Of a DNA stretch of 34,106 nucleotides, positions 14,988 to 22,109 are shown piece by piece (the stretch's first letter is position 1; each line of letters starts with the position of its first letter). This DNA comes from Nitrospirales bacterium (GTDB lineage Bacteria > Nitrospirota > Nitrospiria > Nitrospirales > UBA8639), in NCBI GenBank assembly GCA_029261275.1, contig JAJDBR010000012.1, positions 1 to 34,106 on the forward strand, given 5' to 3'. Made by a program: the position numbers and the translations under genes. A model generated the notes under the pieces. The model was not told where the DNA came from, searched no databases, and was given only the letters and a program-made list of their open reading frames with translations.

Positions 14988-16589
14988 ATGTATACTATTT
15001 TAAAAGTCCGTCTTCGTTTCAGAATGTTGGTAGGGCTGTCTTCTCTAATGGGGGTTTTGGTTGGGAGTACAGTAGTGTTTTCTCAGGAAACTGACATTAC
15101 CCAAGCCCCTAATACTGAAAATGCGGGTATCCAAAAATCTCTTGCTGAGCAGATTGGTCCTGGGCGAGGTGACATTGAAACCAGAGGTTCCTCGCAGTAT
15201 CTCATTGCACGCGATCCTTTCCGCTCAATCCGTCGTGGCCGGAATCTTTTTCAACGAAAATTTACATTTGAACAGGGACTTGGTCCACGTACTGGTGATG
15301 GTGTAGGAGATATTGCAGCTGAAGGGTCCATCGGTGCAGGCTTAGTAGATAGTTGTGCCGGTTGCCATGGCCGTCCGCGTGGTGCGGCGGGATTTGGGGG
15401 AGTTGTGTTTACCAGACCGGATAGCCGAGACGCTCCGCATTTGTTTGGATTAGGTCTGGTCGAAATGTTAGCTGATGAAATTACTCATGACCTGCGCCGA
15501 ATTCGCGCCGAAGCCACAGCCAAGGCTCAATCCTCTGGTTCTGTCGTTGCTCGGGAATTAGTTAGTAAGGGGATTCGTTATGGGCGAATCAGGGTGAATC
15601 CAGATGGGTCAGTGGATCCTTCTAATATCCAAGGTATTAATCCTGATTTACGTGTTCGTCCATTTTTTCATGAAGGTGGAACCATTTCCATCAGAGAATT
15701 TGTTGTTGGGGCCCTGAATGCGGAAATGGGCTTAGAAGCGTTTGATCCTGATCTTGTACAGGCTTCCACCGGAGGAAAAGTTGTGACCCCAGCTGGCATG
15801 GTATTGGATGGTTCACTTGATGCCATTGAATCGCCACCTGCTATTAGTGAAAGTGATGATCCGGACTTAGATGGGACTGCCAATGAAATTCCAGTAAGCG
15901 TCGTTGATCATCTTGAATTTTATTTGCTGAATTATTTTAAACCGGCAACCGGACGGCAAACGCGAAATTCTCAAAAAGGTAGAAAATTGTTTGAGAATAT
16001 TCGTTGTACAGGTTGTCATATTCCTTCGTTGGTGATTGCCAAAGATCGTCGAGTTGCGGATGTGGAAACGGTGTACGATGCGCGACGAGGAATTTTTAAT
16101 CGGTTGTTTGCAACGGCCATTCCCCTCCTCCAAGAAATGCCAGGATCCGGGAATCCCTCGGTCAAGCAACCCAAAAGTCAGTCTTTTGTCGTAAAGAATT
16201 TTTATGCCGACTTCAAGCGCCATAATCTGGGATCAAACTTTTGGGAGCGCAATTTCGATGGCACCCTCACCAAGGAATTTATGACCGAACCGTTGTGGGG
16301 AGTTGGGACGACTGCGCCATATGGGCATGATGGACGAAGTATCAACTTATGGTCCGTGATCATGCGTCATGGGGGTGAAGCTCAGGAAGCGCGTGATCGA
16401 TTTGCTCGGCTTTCGAACGGAAAGCAAAGCCAAATTCTAGATTTCTTAGAATCACTTGCGTTGTTTCCTCCTGATGACACGGCATCCAATCTAAACCCAG
16501 GAGATCCTCGCGAGCTTAATTTTCCGCAAAAGGGACATGGCAATATTGCTTTGCCGACACTCTTTAATGATCCGACCGATTTGGAATAG
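14988..16589 (+). CDS. Periplasmic di-heme c-type oxidoreductase (DHOR / DUF1111)
   Basis: From ATG 14988 a 533-residue protein with a signal peptide (basic start, hydrophobic MLVGLSSLMGVLVGSTVVFS, cleavage near residue 33). It has two heme c motifs: CAGCH (C123, C126, H127) and CTGCH (C340, C343, H344), in the arrangement of DUF1111 di-heme oxidoreductases (PF06537), which are remote relatives of bacterial di-heme peroxidases. Typical blocks include GRNLFQRKFTFEQGLGPR, RGAAGFGG near the first heme, and LWGVGTTAPYGHDGRSINLW towards the C-terminus. The electron donor and substrate are unknown for most of the family. The open frame extends upstream to 14790, adding 66 residues with a second hydrophobic stretch. 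I prefer the internal start because it gives a normal signal peptide and leaves the 24-bp palindrome outside the gene. Confidence 0.9.
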   Translation: MYTILKVRLRFRMLVGLSSLMGVLVGSTVVFSQETDITQAPNTENAGIQKSLAEQIGPGRGDIETRGSSQYLIARDPFRSIRRGRNLFQRKFTFEQGLGPRTGDGVGDIAAEGSIGAGLVDSCAGCHGRPRGAAGFGGVVFTRPDSRDAPHLFGLGLVEMLADEITHDLRRIRAEATAKAQSSGSVVARELVSKGIRYGRIRVNPDGSVDPSNIQGINPDLRVRPFFHEGGTISIREFVVGALNAEMGLEAFDPDLVQASTGGKVVTPAGMVLDGSLDAIESPPAISESDDPDLDGTANEIPVSVVDHLEFYLLNYFKPATGRQTRNSQKGRKLFENIRCTGCHIPSLVIAKDRRVADVETVYDARRGIFNRLFATAIPLLQEMPGSGNPSVKQPKSQSFVVKNFYADFKRHNLGSNFWERNFDGTLTKEFMTEPLWGVGTTAPYGHDGRSINLWSVIMRHGGEAQEARDRFARLSNGKQSQILDFLESLALFPPDDTASNLNPGDPRELNFPQKGHGNIALPTLFNDPTDLE

Positions 16590-16658
16590 AAATAGTTCAA
16601 GCCCGACCTTGGGAGAATGGGCCGTTCTGGCTGAGTTTTGGAAGAATTGCGATAAGTC

Positions 16659-18164
16659 CTAGAGGTTAGGAAGCCATTTGATTAGCCGTCCTAGTAATTT
16701 CAGGGATGGGTGCTCACGCCAGCAGCCACATTTCCAAATCAGGCGTTGAGATGTTCTCTTGGCCCAACCCAGGTTCTCGGAAGTACACGAGTTGTCGAGC
16801 TTACATTGAAATTGGTAATTCTGTAGAGCTTCCACTCCTTGGCAGTCATTGATTTTGCTTAAAGCCCACCCATAGTTGAGCAAGTACCAAGAATTTTGTG
16901 GTTTCAACAGGACGGCCTTTTTGAGATAAGGTAAAGCTCTGGTAGGATCATTGAAATCTTCAAGATAGAGGTTGCCTAAGTTTCCTACAACTATATGGTC
17001 ATGTGAACCAAAGGTGAGGGCTTGCCTTAGAGTTCGTTCCGCTTCCTCCAAGCGGTGTTGTCGCTTGAGTCTCCAGGCATAGCGGCGAAGGTTTCCTGGC
17101 TCCAAAGAATCCAATGCTATGGCTCGAGCTTGTTCGGCCAAGGCTTCATTTGGGCGATCCAGGGATTCTAATGCACGGGCTCGATAATCATACACCTCAG
17201 CAACCTGTGGTCGTTCTTTGAGGGCTGCTGTAAGTACTTTCAACGCCTCATTGTCCTGGTCAAGGAAATACAAGTTCTGTCCTAGGCGTAACGTATAATA
17301 GTAATACCGTCCGTGGCTCAGTGTCGCTTCATAGTACGGAATAGCTTTTTCCCTTTTGTCATTTCGTCTATACATTTCTGCCCGTACGAAATCCGGAAAA
17401 CCTAAAAGGGGTTTAAGGGTAGCATTGTTTTTCAAGCGCGGAATGGTCTCGTTCTTTAGAAATGTTTGAATTGCTTCAATACTGTTCTCGATGGACAAGC
17501 CACTCCACCATGGTGTGAGACTCCAAAGGTGTTTCCAGCGGACAACAAAGGATCTTGGGTCAGCATCAAGACCTGTTTGGGTATATTGGTTCACGCCCTT
17601 CTTATCGCCGAGACTCATAGCGATGCTCATTAAAAAGGCATGTGGTATACCTGATTGAGGTTTCTGACGAGTGGCCATGAGAAGATCTTGCCACGCTAAC
17701 GAAAAATACGGTTTCATTTCTCGGAAACGTTCATTTGGTGTTTCTGCTGCATACTCACCCCCACGAGTTTTCCATCCTATATTCCAGTAATACATACCTC
17801 GGGCAAGTTGGGCTGTCCCTGATCTGCTAGGCTGTTGAACCCATTCATTTAGTTTTTCTTCAAGATCGGCGGCGGAATTCGCAAAAGCAAAGTAGGTGGC
17901 TTCGACGTGTTCTTCTGGAATTTTCTTTGACTGATACAGGCGTTCTTGGTGGATCAGAATCTGTTCTAACTGTTGGTAGTGACCTTGGCGTAAGTGATCA
18001 AGGAGTTCAAGGCGATCAAGAAACTCGGCCTTTACCACATCCGGAGAAAAGAAGAAGATCAACAAGCCAAGCCACAGGCTGAGTATTTTGATCGCTGGTG
18101 AGTTCCTGGGCATATTGAACAAAAGAAAATTGTGAAGCAGGTTATGCGGCATTGTGGGCCCCAA
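16659..18164 (-). CDS. Exported TPR protein with DUF4034-like N-terminal region
   Basis: A 501-residue protein. A hydrophobic segment (ILSLWLGLLIFFFSPDVVKA) ends in a signal-peptidase-like site, so the product is probably periplasmic. ATG codon 18 (18113) would give the most normal signal peptide; earlier TTG (18164) and ATG (18152) starts are also open. Residues about 110-230 (ARGMYYWNIGWKTRGGEYA ... LTPWWSGLS) resemble DUF4034, a TPR-like module. Residues about 270-450 contain several canonical TPRs (YRRNDKREKAIPYYEATL, LYFLDQDNEALKVLTAAL, ALESLDRPNEALAEQARAIA). The C-terminus has five cysteines in the last 60 residues or so, perhaps disulfide-bonded. It converges with the di-heme gene. A scaffold role is likely; the partner is unknown. 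Confidence 0.75.
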   Translation of the reverse strand: MGPTMPHNLLHNFLLFNMPRNSPAIKILSLWLGLLIFFFSPDVVKAEFLDRLELLDHLRQGHYQQLEQILIHQERLYQSKKIPEEHVEATYFAFANSAADLEEKLNEWVQQPSRSGTAQLARGMYYWNIGWKTRGGEYAAETPNERFREMKPYFSLAWQDLLMATRQKPQSGIPHAFLMSIAMSLGDKKGVNQYTQTGLDADPRSFVVRWKHLWSLTPWWSGLSIENSIEAIQTFLKNETIPRLKNNATLKPLLGFPDFVRAEMYRRNDKREKAIPYYEATLSHGRYYYYTLRLGQNLYFLDQDNEALKVLTAALKERPQVAEVYDYRARALESLDRPNEALAEQARAIALDSLEPGNLRRYAWRLKRQHRLEEAERTLRQALTFGSHDHIVVGNLGNLYLEDFNDPTRALPYLKKAVLLKPQNSWYLLNYGWALSKINDCQGVEALQNYQFQCKLDNSCTSENLGWAKRTSQRLIWKCGCWREHPSLKLLGRLIKWLPNL

Positions 18165-18410
18165 ATTCGTGGATGGGTGTATGCCGCTTTTTCGGTAGAA
18201 GGACCTAGTTGATGAAGCAGAAAAATTTGCTGAGATGCCCTATGGGACCTTTCTCAAAAATAGGAAGCACGGAAAACTCGTTGTGTTACGGGAGGGAAGC
18301 GAAAGATGTTGCTGGATTCTTGAGGTTAGGACGAGATAATGACCAGAGTGGAGATTTTCAGAATGGTCCTGAATGAGGCAATCTAGCTGTAAGGAGACGA
18401 TGCAGAGTCG

Positions 18411-19076
18411 TTAGTTATTTTCGATGGATTGCCGGGTGGCGAAGACTTCGCCTGGGTGGATTAACAGCAGGCAATTCCCGTCAACGGGGTCTTTGTGGAA
18501 TAAAGCAAATGTGAGGCAGAGTTGTGGTGTCGGTTCCGGAGAAAAATCTAGGAGAACGGGGACATCAACCAGGGGGGTGGCTTCCTTTAGGCTGGCCAGG
18601 CGTAGTCGAACGGCCACTAAGGTATCGCGTAGGCGTGAGTGAATGAGTTCCTCTGTGAAATCGGGAGAAGACGTAATATATTGCTCCCAAAGTGGGCTGG
18701 TCATGCCGACGCAAAAGTCCAAACCAATGCTTTGGGCCAGTGGTGTCACATCTTTCACTATCCCCGATTCCACTGCTTCTCGTCTGGATCGAAGGGTCAG
18801 CGACTCTAATTCTGCTGGAATTTCTGGCGTCTGCGCCAAATCCGAGGCTAATACATCTTCCGTATTCTCCGAGGTGGGGGTTTCTGGTCCCTCAAGGAGA
18901 GCCGGTTGTGGATCGGTAGGAATCTGAAGCTTAGAGGAGTCCTTCTCAAGGGCTTTGATGATTCCCTCATATACCGATTTTGCTGAATCGGTCCAATTCT
19001 CATCTTGGGGTAATCCTCGAAAGGCAGCTTCAGAGGCTTTCTTTTCGTCATGGGTAAGAGGGCGTGTAGGTGTCAT
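18411..19076 (-). CDS. Conserved-looking protein of unknown function
   Basis: A 221-residue soluble, acidic protein that I do not recognise. Three parts can be seen. The first is an N-terminal helical segment (LTHDEKKASEAAFRGLPQDE, then WTDSAKSVYEGIIKAL). The second is a proline/glutamate/threonine-rich linker (about 55-95). The third is a compact C-terminal domain (about 105-221) with SIGLDFCVGMTSPLWEQYI, a helical SRLRDTLVAVRLRLASL segment and alternating hydrophobic strands (VPVLLDFSP, QLCLTFALFHKD, CLLLIHPGEVFA). No signal peptide or membrane helix is present. The domain layout, rather than low complexity throughout, supports a real gene. It stands alone on the minus strand, about 250 bases upstream of the TPR gene start, a gap in which I saw no gene. 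Confidence 0.6.
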   Translation of the reverse strand: MTPTRPLTHDEKKASEAAFRGLPQDENWTDSAKSVYEGIIKALEKDSSKLQIPTDPQPALLEGPETPTSENTEDVLASDLAQTPEIPAELESLTLRSRREAVESGIVKDVTPLAQSIGLDFCVGMTSPLWEQYITSSPDFTEELIHSRLRDTLVAVRLRLASLKEATPLVDVPVLLDFSPEPTPQLCLTFALFHKDPVDGNCLLLIHPGEVFATRQSIENN

Positions 19077-19371
19077 ACGTAATAAGATAAGGCAATCCAG
19101 GGAAAAGTCAAGGATCCATCACTTTTCACCACCTAAGTAACCTGCCTGATTAATAATTATCATTCAATTTGTGCGAATTCGCGCAGTTGATGAAGAGCGA
19201 AATCGCTCTCGTTGACGAAACTCCAATGAGACCAATATACAATTTATATCGTTTATCCATAAAATATCCAATACTTCAATAGGTTATAGAATGAGGGTTT
19301 ATGAGGCATGTTAGGGAATATTATTTGCAAATCTATTACAAATAAGGCATTTATTTTTAAAGGAGAAAACA
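19077..19371. promoter_or_regulatory. AT-rich divergent region with palindromes upstream of the 23-residue peptide gene
   Basis: About 295 bases between the unknown minus-strand gene and the peptide gene. It contains the palindrome GCGAATTCGC (19173-19182) and the dyad AGAGCGA-aa-TCGCTCT (19194-19209). TAATAATTATCATT (about 19151-19164) is loosely similar to a Fur box. The segment from 19230 to 19360 is strikingly AT-rich for this genome, as expected of a strong promoter, but no single -10 can be chosen. Confidence 0.4.
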
Positions 19372-19443
19372 ATGGATCCCCTTTTTGATTTGGCAATGAT
19401 TGCAATCGTGGCCATCATGGTTGCCTTTAATATCTTCGGATAA
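19372..19443 (+). CDS. 23-residue single-helix membrane peptide with a strong ribosome site
   Basis: ATG at 19372 is preceded by AAAGGAG at a spacing of six bases, the best-looking translation signal in the window. It opens a 23-codon frame closed by TAA. The peptide starts MDPLFDLAMIAIVAIMV and ends in AFNIFG. After two acidic residues it is wholly hydrophobic, so it is predicted to be a single transmembrane helix. Such peptides often are small subunits or regulators of larger membrane complexes (CydX and PetN are familiar examples of the type, with no sequence match claimed). It lies about 540 bases upstream of the SulP/DabA/Mrp locus on the same strand. Its function is unknown. Confidence 0.6.
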   Translation: MDPLFDLAMIAIVAIMVAFNIFG

Positions 19444-19548
19444 TCCATTTCTTCACTTTTCTTTTGTTAGAAGAGAGCGAAGTCTTGGCCACTCCTCCTT
19501 CCCGTTCTTTCTTACCCTGTTTTTCGATGCTGTCCTCCCCCCTGGTAA

Positions 19549-19567
19549 AGATATATCAAGTATATCT
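19549..19567. promoter_or_regulatory. Short inverted repeat in the region upstream of SulP
   Basis: AGATATA, a five-base spacer and TATATCT form a perfect dyad; CTACGTAG (19566-19573) overlaps its end. It lies in an AT-rich stretch between the 23-residue peptide gene and the SulP gene. Candidate regulator site only. The rest of 19444-19718 holds nothing I can name. Confidence 0.25.
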
Positions 19568-19718
19568 ACGTAGTTATTAATTCATAAATACAAGATTTTT
19601 AAGGGATTTTTAGAGAATTATCTTGAGGTCACCCCTCCGCTCCTGGTATATCGTCTTCGACGATTCTATTTGGAAGAGCGTAAGGTCAACAGTCCGTTAC
19701 TGAGGGCTTTCACGAGCT

Positions 19719-19919
19719 TCACTTCTCCTTAAAATAGTTAGGGCTAATTTGTAGGGTGGCCGACTCTGAATACATGAAGGGTCTACTACAGTATAAGCCG
19801 GTTTGTGGTTCTGTAGTTGATTGCGGACAGACACCATAACCGGCTTTGTTGTATCCACTGTTGAGGGAAGCGCGCCTTTTGATGTTGTGCACGTGAATCT
19901 GGACATGTTGATTCGCCAT
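19719..19919 (-). CDS. Possible small protein divergent from SulP (reading frame ambiguous)
   Basis: ATG at 19919 on the minus strand is preceded by GGAAGGAAAA, a good ribosome site, and opens a 66-codon frame (MANQHVQIHVHNIKRRASLN ...). A second overlapping frame (19906-19697, 69 codons, MSRFTCTTSKGALPSTVD ...) looks equally protein-like but has no ribosome site. Neither matches anything I know. The segment also contains the inverted repeat AAGCCGGTT (19795-19803) / AACCGGCTT (19838-19846), so it could instead be a structured RNA. Treat as tentative. Confidence 0.3.
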   Translation of the reverse strand: MANQHVQIHVHNIKRRASLNSGYNKAGYGVCPQSTTEPQTGLYCSRPFMYSESATLQISPNYFKEK

Positions 19920-19981
19920 TTTTCCTTCCTTGTTGTTGCGTTAATCGCATTATCTCCTTTGTTATTTCCCGGAGTATTGAT

Positions 19982-21607
19982 ATGACGGAAGTTCCACGAG
20001 GGAATATTGCCAATCTTTCCAAAAACTGGCGAGAAGACATGCTTTCCGGTTTTCTCGTGTTTCTGATTGCTCTTCCACTTTGCTTAGGTATTTCACTCGC
20101 CTGTGGTTATCCCGCTATTTCCGGCATCTTTACCGCGATCATTGGGGGGATGTTAGCAACCTTTTTTAGTAATTCTGAATTGACCATCAAAGGCCCGGCT
20201 GCCGGACTGATCGTCATCGCGATTGGGTGTGTGACGGAGTTTGGGTTTACTGGTGGACAAGATCCTGAAGCCGATCTGCAAGCCTATCGTTTAGCTTTAG
20301 GTGTAGGTGTGGTAGCAGGCGGAATTCAAATTTTGTTTGGAGTTTTTCGAGCTGGAATTCTAGGAGAATTTTTCCCAAGTTCGGCGGTACATGGGCTGTT
20401 GGCGGCCATCGGCATCATCATCATGGCCAAACAATTTCCCATTGCTATGGGAGTGAGTCCTGAGGGCACACCGCTGGAGTTGATCGCCAAAATACCTCAG
20501 TTCGTGATGGAGATGAATCCTCTTGTTGGACTCATTGGGATCATCAGCCTCATCATCCTGTTTGGCTATCTCTTGATCAAGAATCCAAAACTCAAAGTCA
20601 TTCCTGCCCCCATGATGGTCCTGCTCGTCACGGTTCCCCTTGCGATGTATTTCAATTTTAGTCAAGAGCACACCTATTCATTTCGTGGCCAAGAATATTC
20701 GTTGGGGAAACACTTTCTGGTTGCCGTTCCAGAGAATATGTTTAGTGCCATTACGTTCCCTGATTTTTCTGGATTGATGACAGCGGTTGGTTGGAAGTAT
20801 GTGGTCATGTTCGCCCTTATAGGAAGTATCGAATCCTTATTGAGTGCTAAGGCCATCGACGGCATTGATCCCTGGAAGCGAAAAACAAATCATGATCAAG
20901 ATATGTTAGCAGTGGGAGCGGGGAATACTCTTGCAGCATTTGTTGGTGGTTTGCCGATGATATCAGAAATCGTGCGCAGTAAGGCCAATATCGACAACGG
21001 GGCGCGGACAAGATTCGCCAACGCGTTTCATGGGATGTTTTTGTTACTGTTTGTGGCGTTGGTGCCGGGACTGATCAATCAGATTCCTCTTGCGGCGTTG
21101 GGAGCGATGCTGGTCTTTACAGGATTTCGTCTGGCCTCTCCTCAAGAATTTATTCACATGTACCATGTGGGTCGTGAGCAATTTCTTATCTTTGTTTCAA
21201 CGGTTTTTGGTGTGTTGGCCACGGATCTCTTGATGGGCATCGCCATTGGGATCTGTGTCAATTTTGTTATCCATCTTAAAAATGGTGCTCCGGCAAAGAC
21301 ATTATTTAAGCCACAGGTTAGTGTTGAGCGAGGAGCAAAAACAGGCGTGACGGTGAAGGTCAAAGATTCCGCGATTTTTAGCACGTGGATTGGGTTAAAA
21401 CAGGCATTGGATAGTCTTTCAGAAGAAACACATGTAGTCCTCGACTTATCAGACACCGTCCTGGTCGATCATACAACGATGTCGAAACTTCACGAATTGG
21501 AAAAAGAGTATGAAGAGAGGGGAGCGATCCTGGAAATCACAGGACTCGATCACCATTTACCCTTGTCGCATCATCCTGATGGAGAGAGGAGAAAAGTCAA
21601 GATATGA
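19982..21607 (+). CDS. SulP-family anion transporter with STAS domain, probable bicarbonate transporter
   Basis: A 541-residue inner-membrane protein with about 12-14 hydrophobic segments and a C-terminal STAS domain (about 460-530, THVVLDLSDTVLVDHTTMSK). Typical SulP features are SGFLVFLIALPLCLGISLAC near the N-terminus, the IKGPAAGLIV segment, GSIESLLSAKAIDGIDPWKR, and VGGLPMISEIVRSKANIDNG, which is the equivalent of the family's SLSRTAVN-like region. SulP members carry sulfate, bicarbonate or other anions. This branch is often found next to carbonic anhydrase or carbon-uptake genes. The neighbouring DabA and MpsC genes here make bicarbonate the best guess, with Na+ coupling possible as in BicA. 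The ribosome site CGGAG lies nine bases before ATG 19982. It ends 32 bases before the convergent DUF2294 gene. Confidence 0.9.
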   Translation: MTEVPRGNIANLSKNWREDMLSGFLVFLIALPLCLGISLACGYPAISGIFTAIIGGMLATFFSNSELTIKGPAAGLIVIAIGCVTEFGFTGGQDPEADLQAYRLALGVGVVAGGIQILFGVFRAGILGEFFPSSAVHGLLAAIGIIIMAKQFPIAMGVSPEGTPLELIAKIPQFVMEMNPLVGLIGIISLIILFGYLLIKNPKLKVIPAPMMVLLVTVPLAMYFNFSQEHTYSFRGQEYSLGKHFLVAVPENMFSAITFPDFSGLMTAVGWKYVVMFALIGSIESLLSAKAIDGIDPWKRKTNHDQDMLAVGAGNTLAAFVGGLPMISEIVRSKANIDNGARTRFANAFHGMFLLLFVALVPGLINQIPLAALGAMLVFTGFRLASPQEFIHMYHVGREQFLIFVSTVFGVLATDLLMGIAIGICVNFVIHLKNGAPAKTLFKPQVSVERGAKTGVTVKVKDSAIFSTWIGLKQALDSLSEETHVVLDLSDTVLVDHTTMSKLHELEKEYEERGAILEITGLDHHLPLSHHPDGERRKVKI

Positions 21608-21639
21608 TTGAATGGGCGAGAATCAACAATTCGACAAAC

Positions 21640-22011
21640 TTAGCGGAAATGTTCTTCCAAATCTTCCTCCAACGAAAACACAATGACTCGTTCTCCGATT
21701 TTGGTGTCAATATCCGTAAACAATCCGGAAACCGTGAAGCCAGCAATCTCGCTTACTTGGGAGCAGAGTTTCTCGCGCCCTTGTGAAATGAGGTTCTGAC
21801 GCATGGCTTTCACCATTTCAATGCCCTCAACGCTTTTAGCTAACTGGCGTTCGGCTTGGGTGAGTACTCCTTTGAGTCTCACCACAAGCAGGTCACACAA
21901 GATAAAGGCTTTGACATCTTCAGGGCCACGCCCCATAAATTCCTGCTCAAATTTGATGATCGCATTTCGTATTGCTGCTTCGACTTCTCCTTTCGTCCGT
22001 CCATTATTCAT
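21640..22011 (-). CDS. DUF2294 / MpsC-family protein
   Basis: A 123-residue soluble protein with the DUF2294 pattern (PF10057, called MpsC family): GEVEAAIRNAIIKFEQEFMG, RGPEDVKAFILCDLLVVRLK, GVLTQAERQLAKSVEGIEMV, and a C-terminal region ending in KIGERVIVFSLEEDLE. In Staphylococcus, MpsC accompanies MpsA (a NuoL-like subunit) and MpsB (a DUF2309 protein) in the membrane-potential/carbon-uptake system, although its biochemical role is not established. Its location directly beside a DUF2309 gene here fits that association. Unlike those operons, it is on the strand opposite to dabA, with a shared divergent region of about 100 bases, so it must be transcribed separately. Confidence 0.8.
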   Translation of the reverse strand: MNNGRTKGEVEAAIRNAIIKFEQEFMGRGPEDVKAFILCDLLVVRLKGVLTQAERQLAKSVEGIEMVKAMRQNLISQGREKLCSQVSEIAGFTVSGLFTDIDTKIGERVIVFSLEEDLEEHFR

Positions 22012-22109
22012 GTGTACTACAAGAATTCAGCAGGTATATTCGTGGGGTTGAATTCGATAGCGTGAGGATTATATAGAGCTTTGGAGTTTGGAACAATTCC
22101 TCAGATATC
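22012..22109. promoter_or_regulatory. Divergent promoter region between mpsC-like gene and dabA
   Basis: Ninety-eight bases separate the two starts, so promoters for both genes probably overlap here. The stretch GATTATATAGAGC (about 22067-22079) could supply a -10 for dabA. The dabA start lacks a close ribosome site: GGAG lies more than 20 bases upstream of ATG 22110. No operator was recognised. Confidence 0.3.

Noticed and set aside
18165-18410. Short plus-strand frames between the TPR gene and the unknown protein gene
   Set aside because: About 55 codons at most, without ribosome site, motif or consistent composition.
19149-19167. Fur box upstream of the 23-residue peptide gene
   Set aside because: About 12 of 19 positions match the consensus in a very AT-rich segment, so chance similarity is likely; kept only as a remark.
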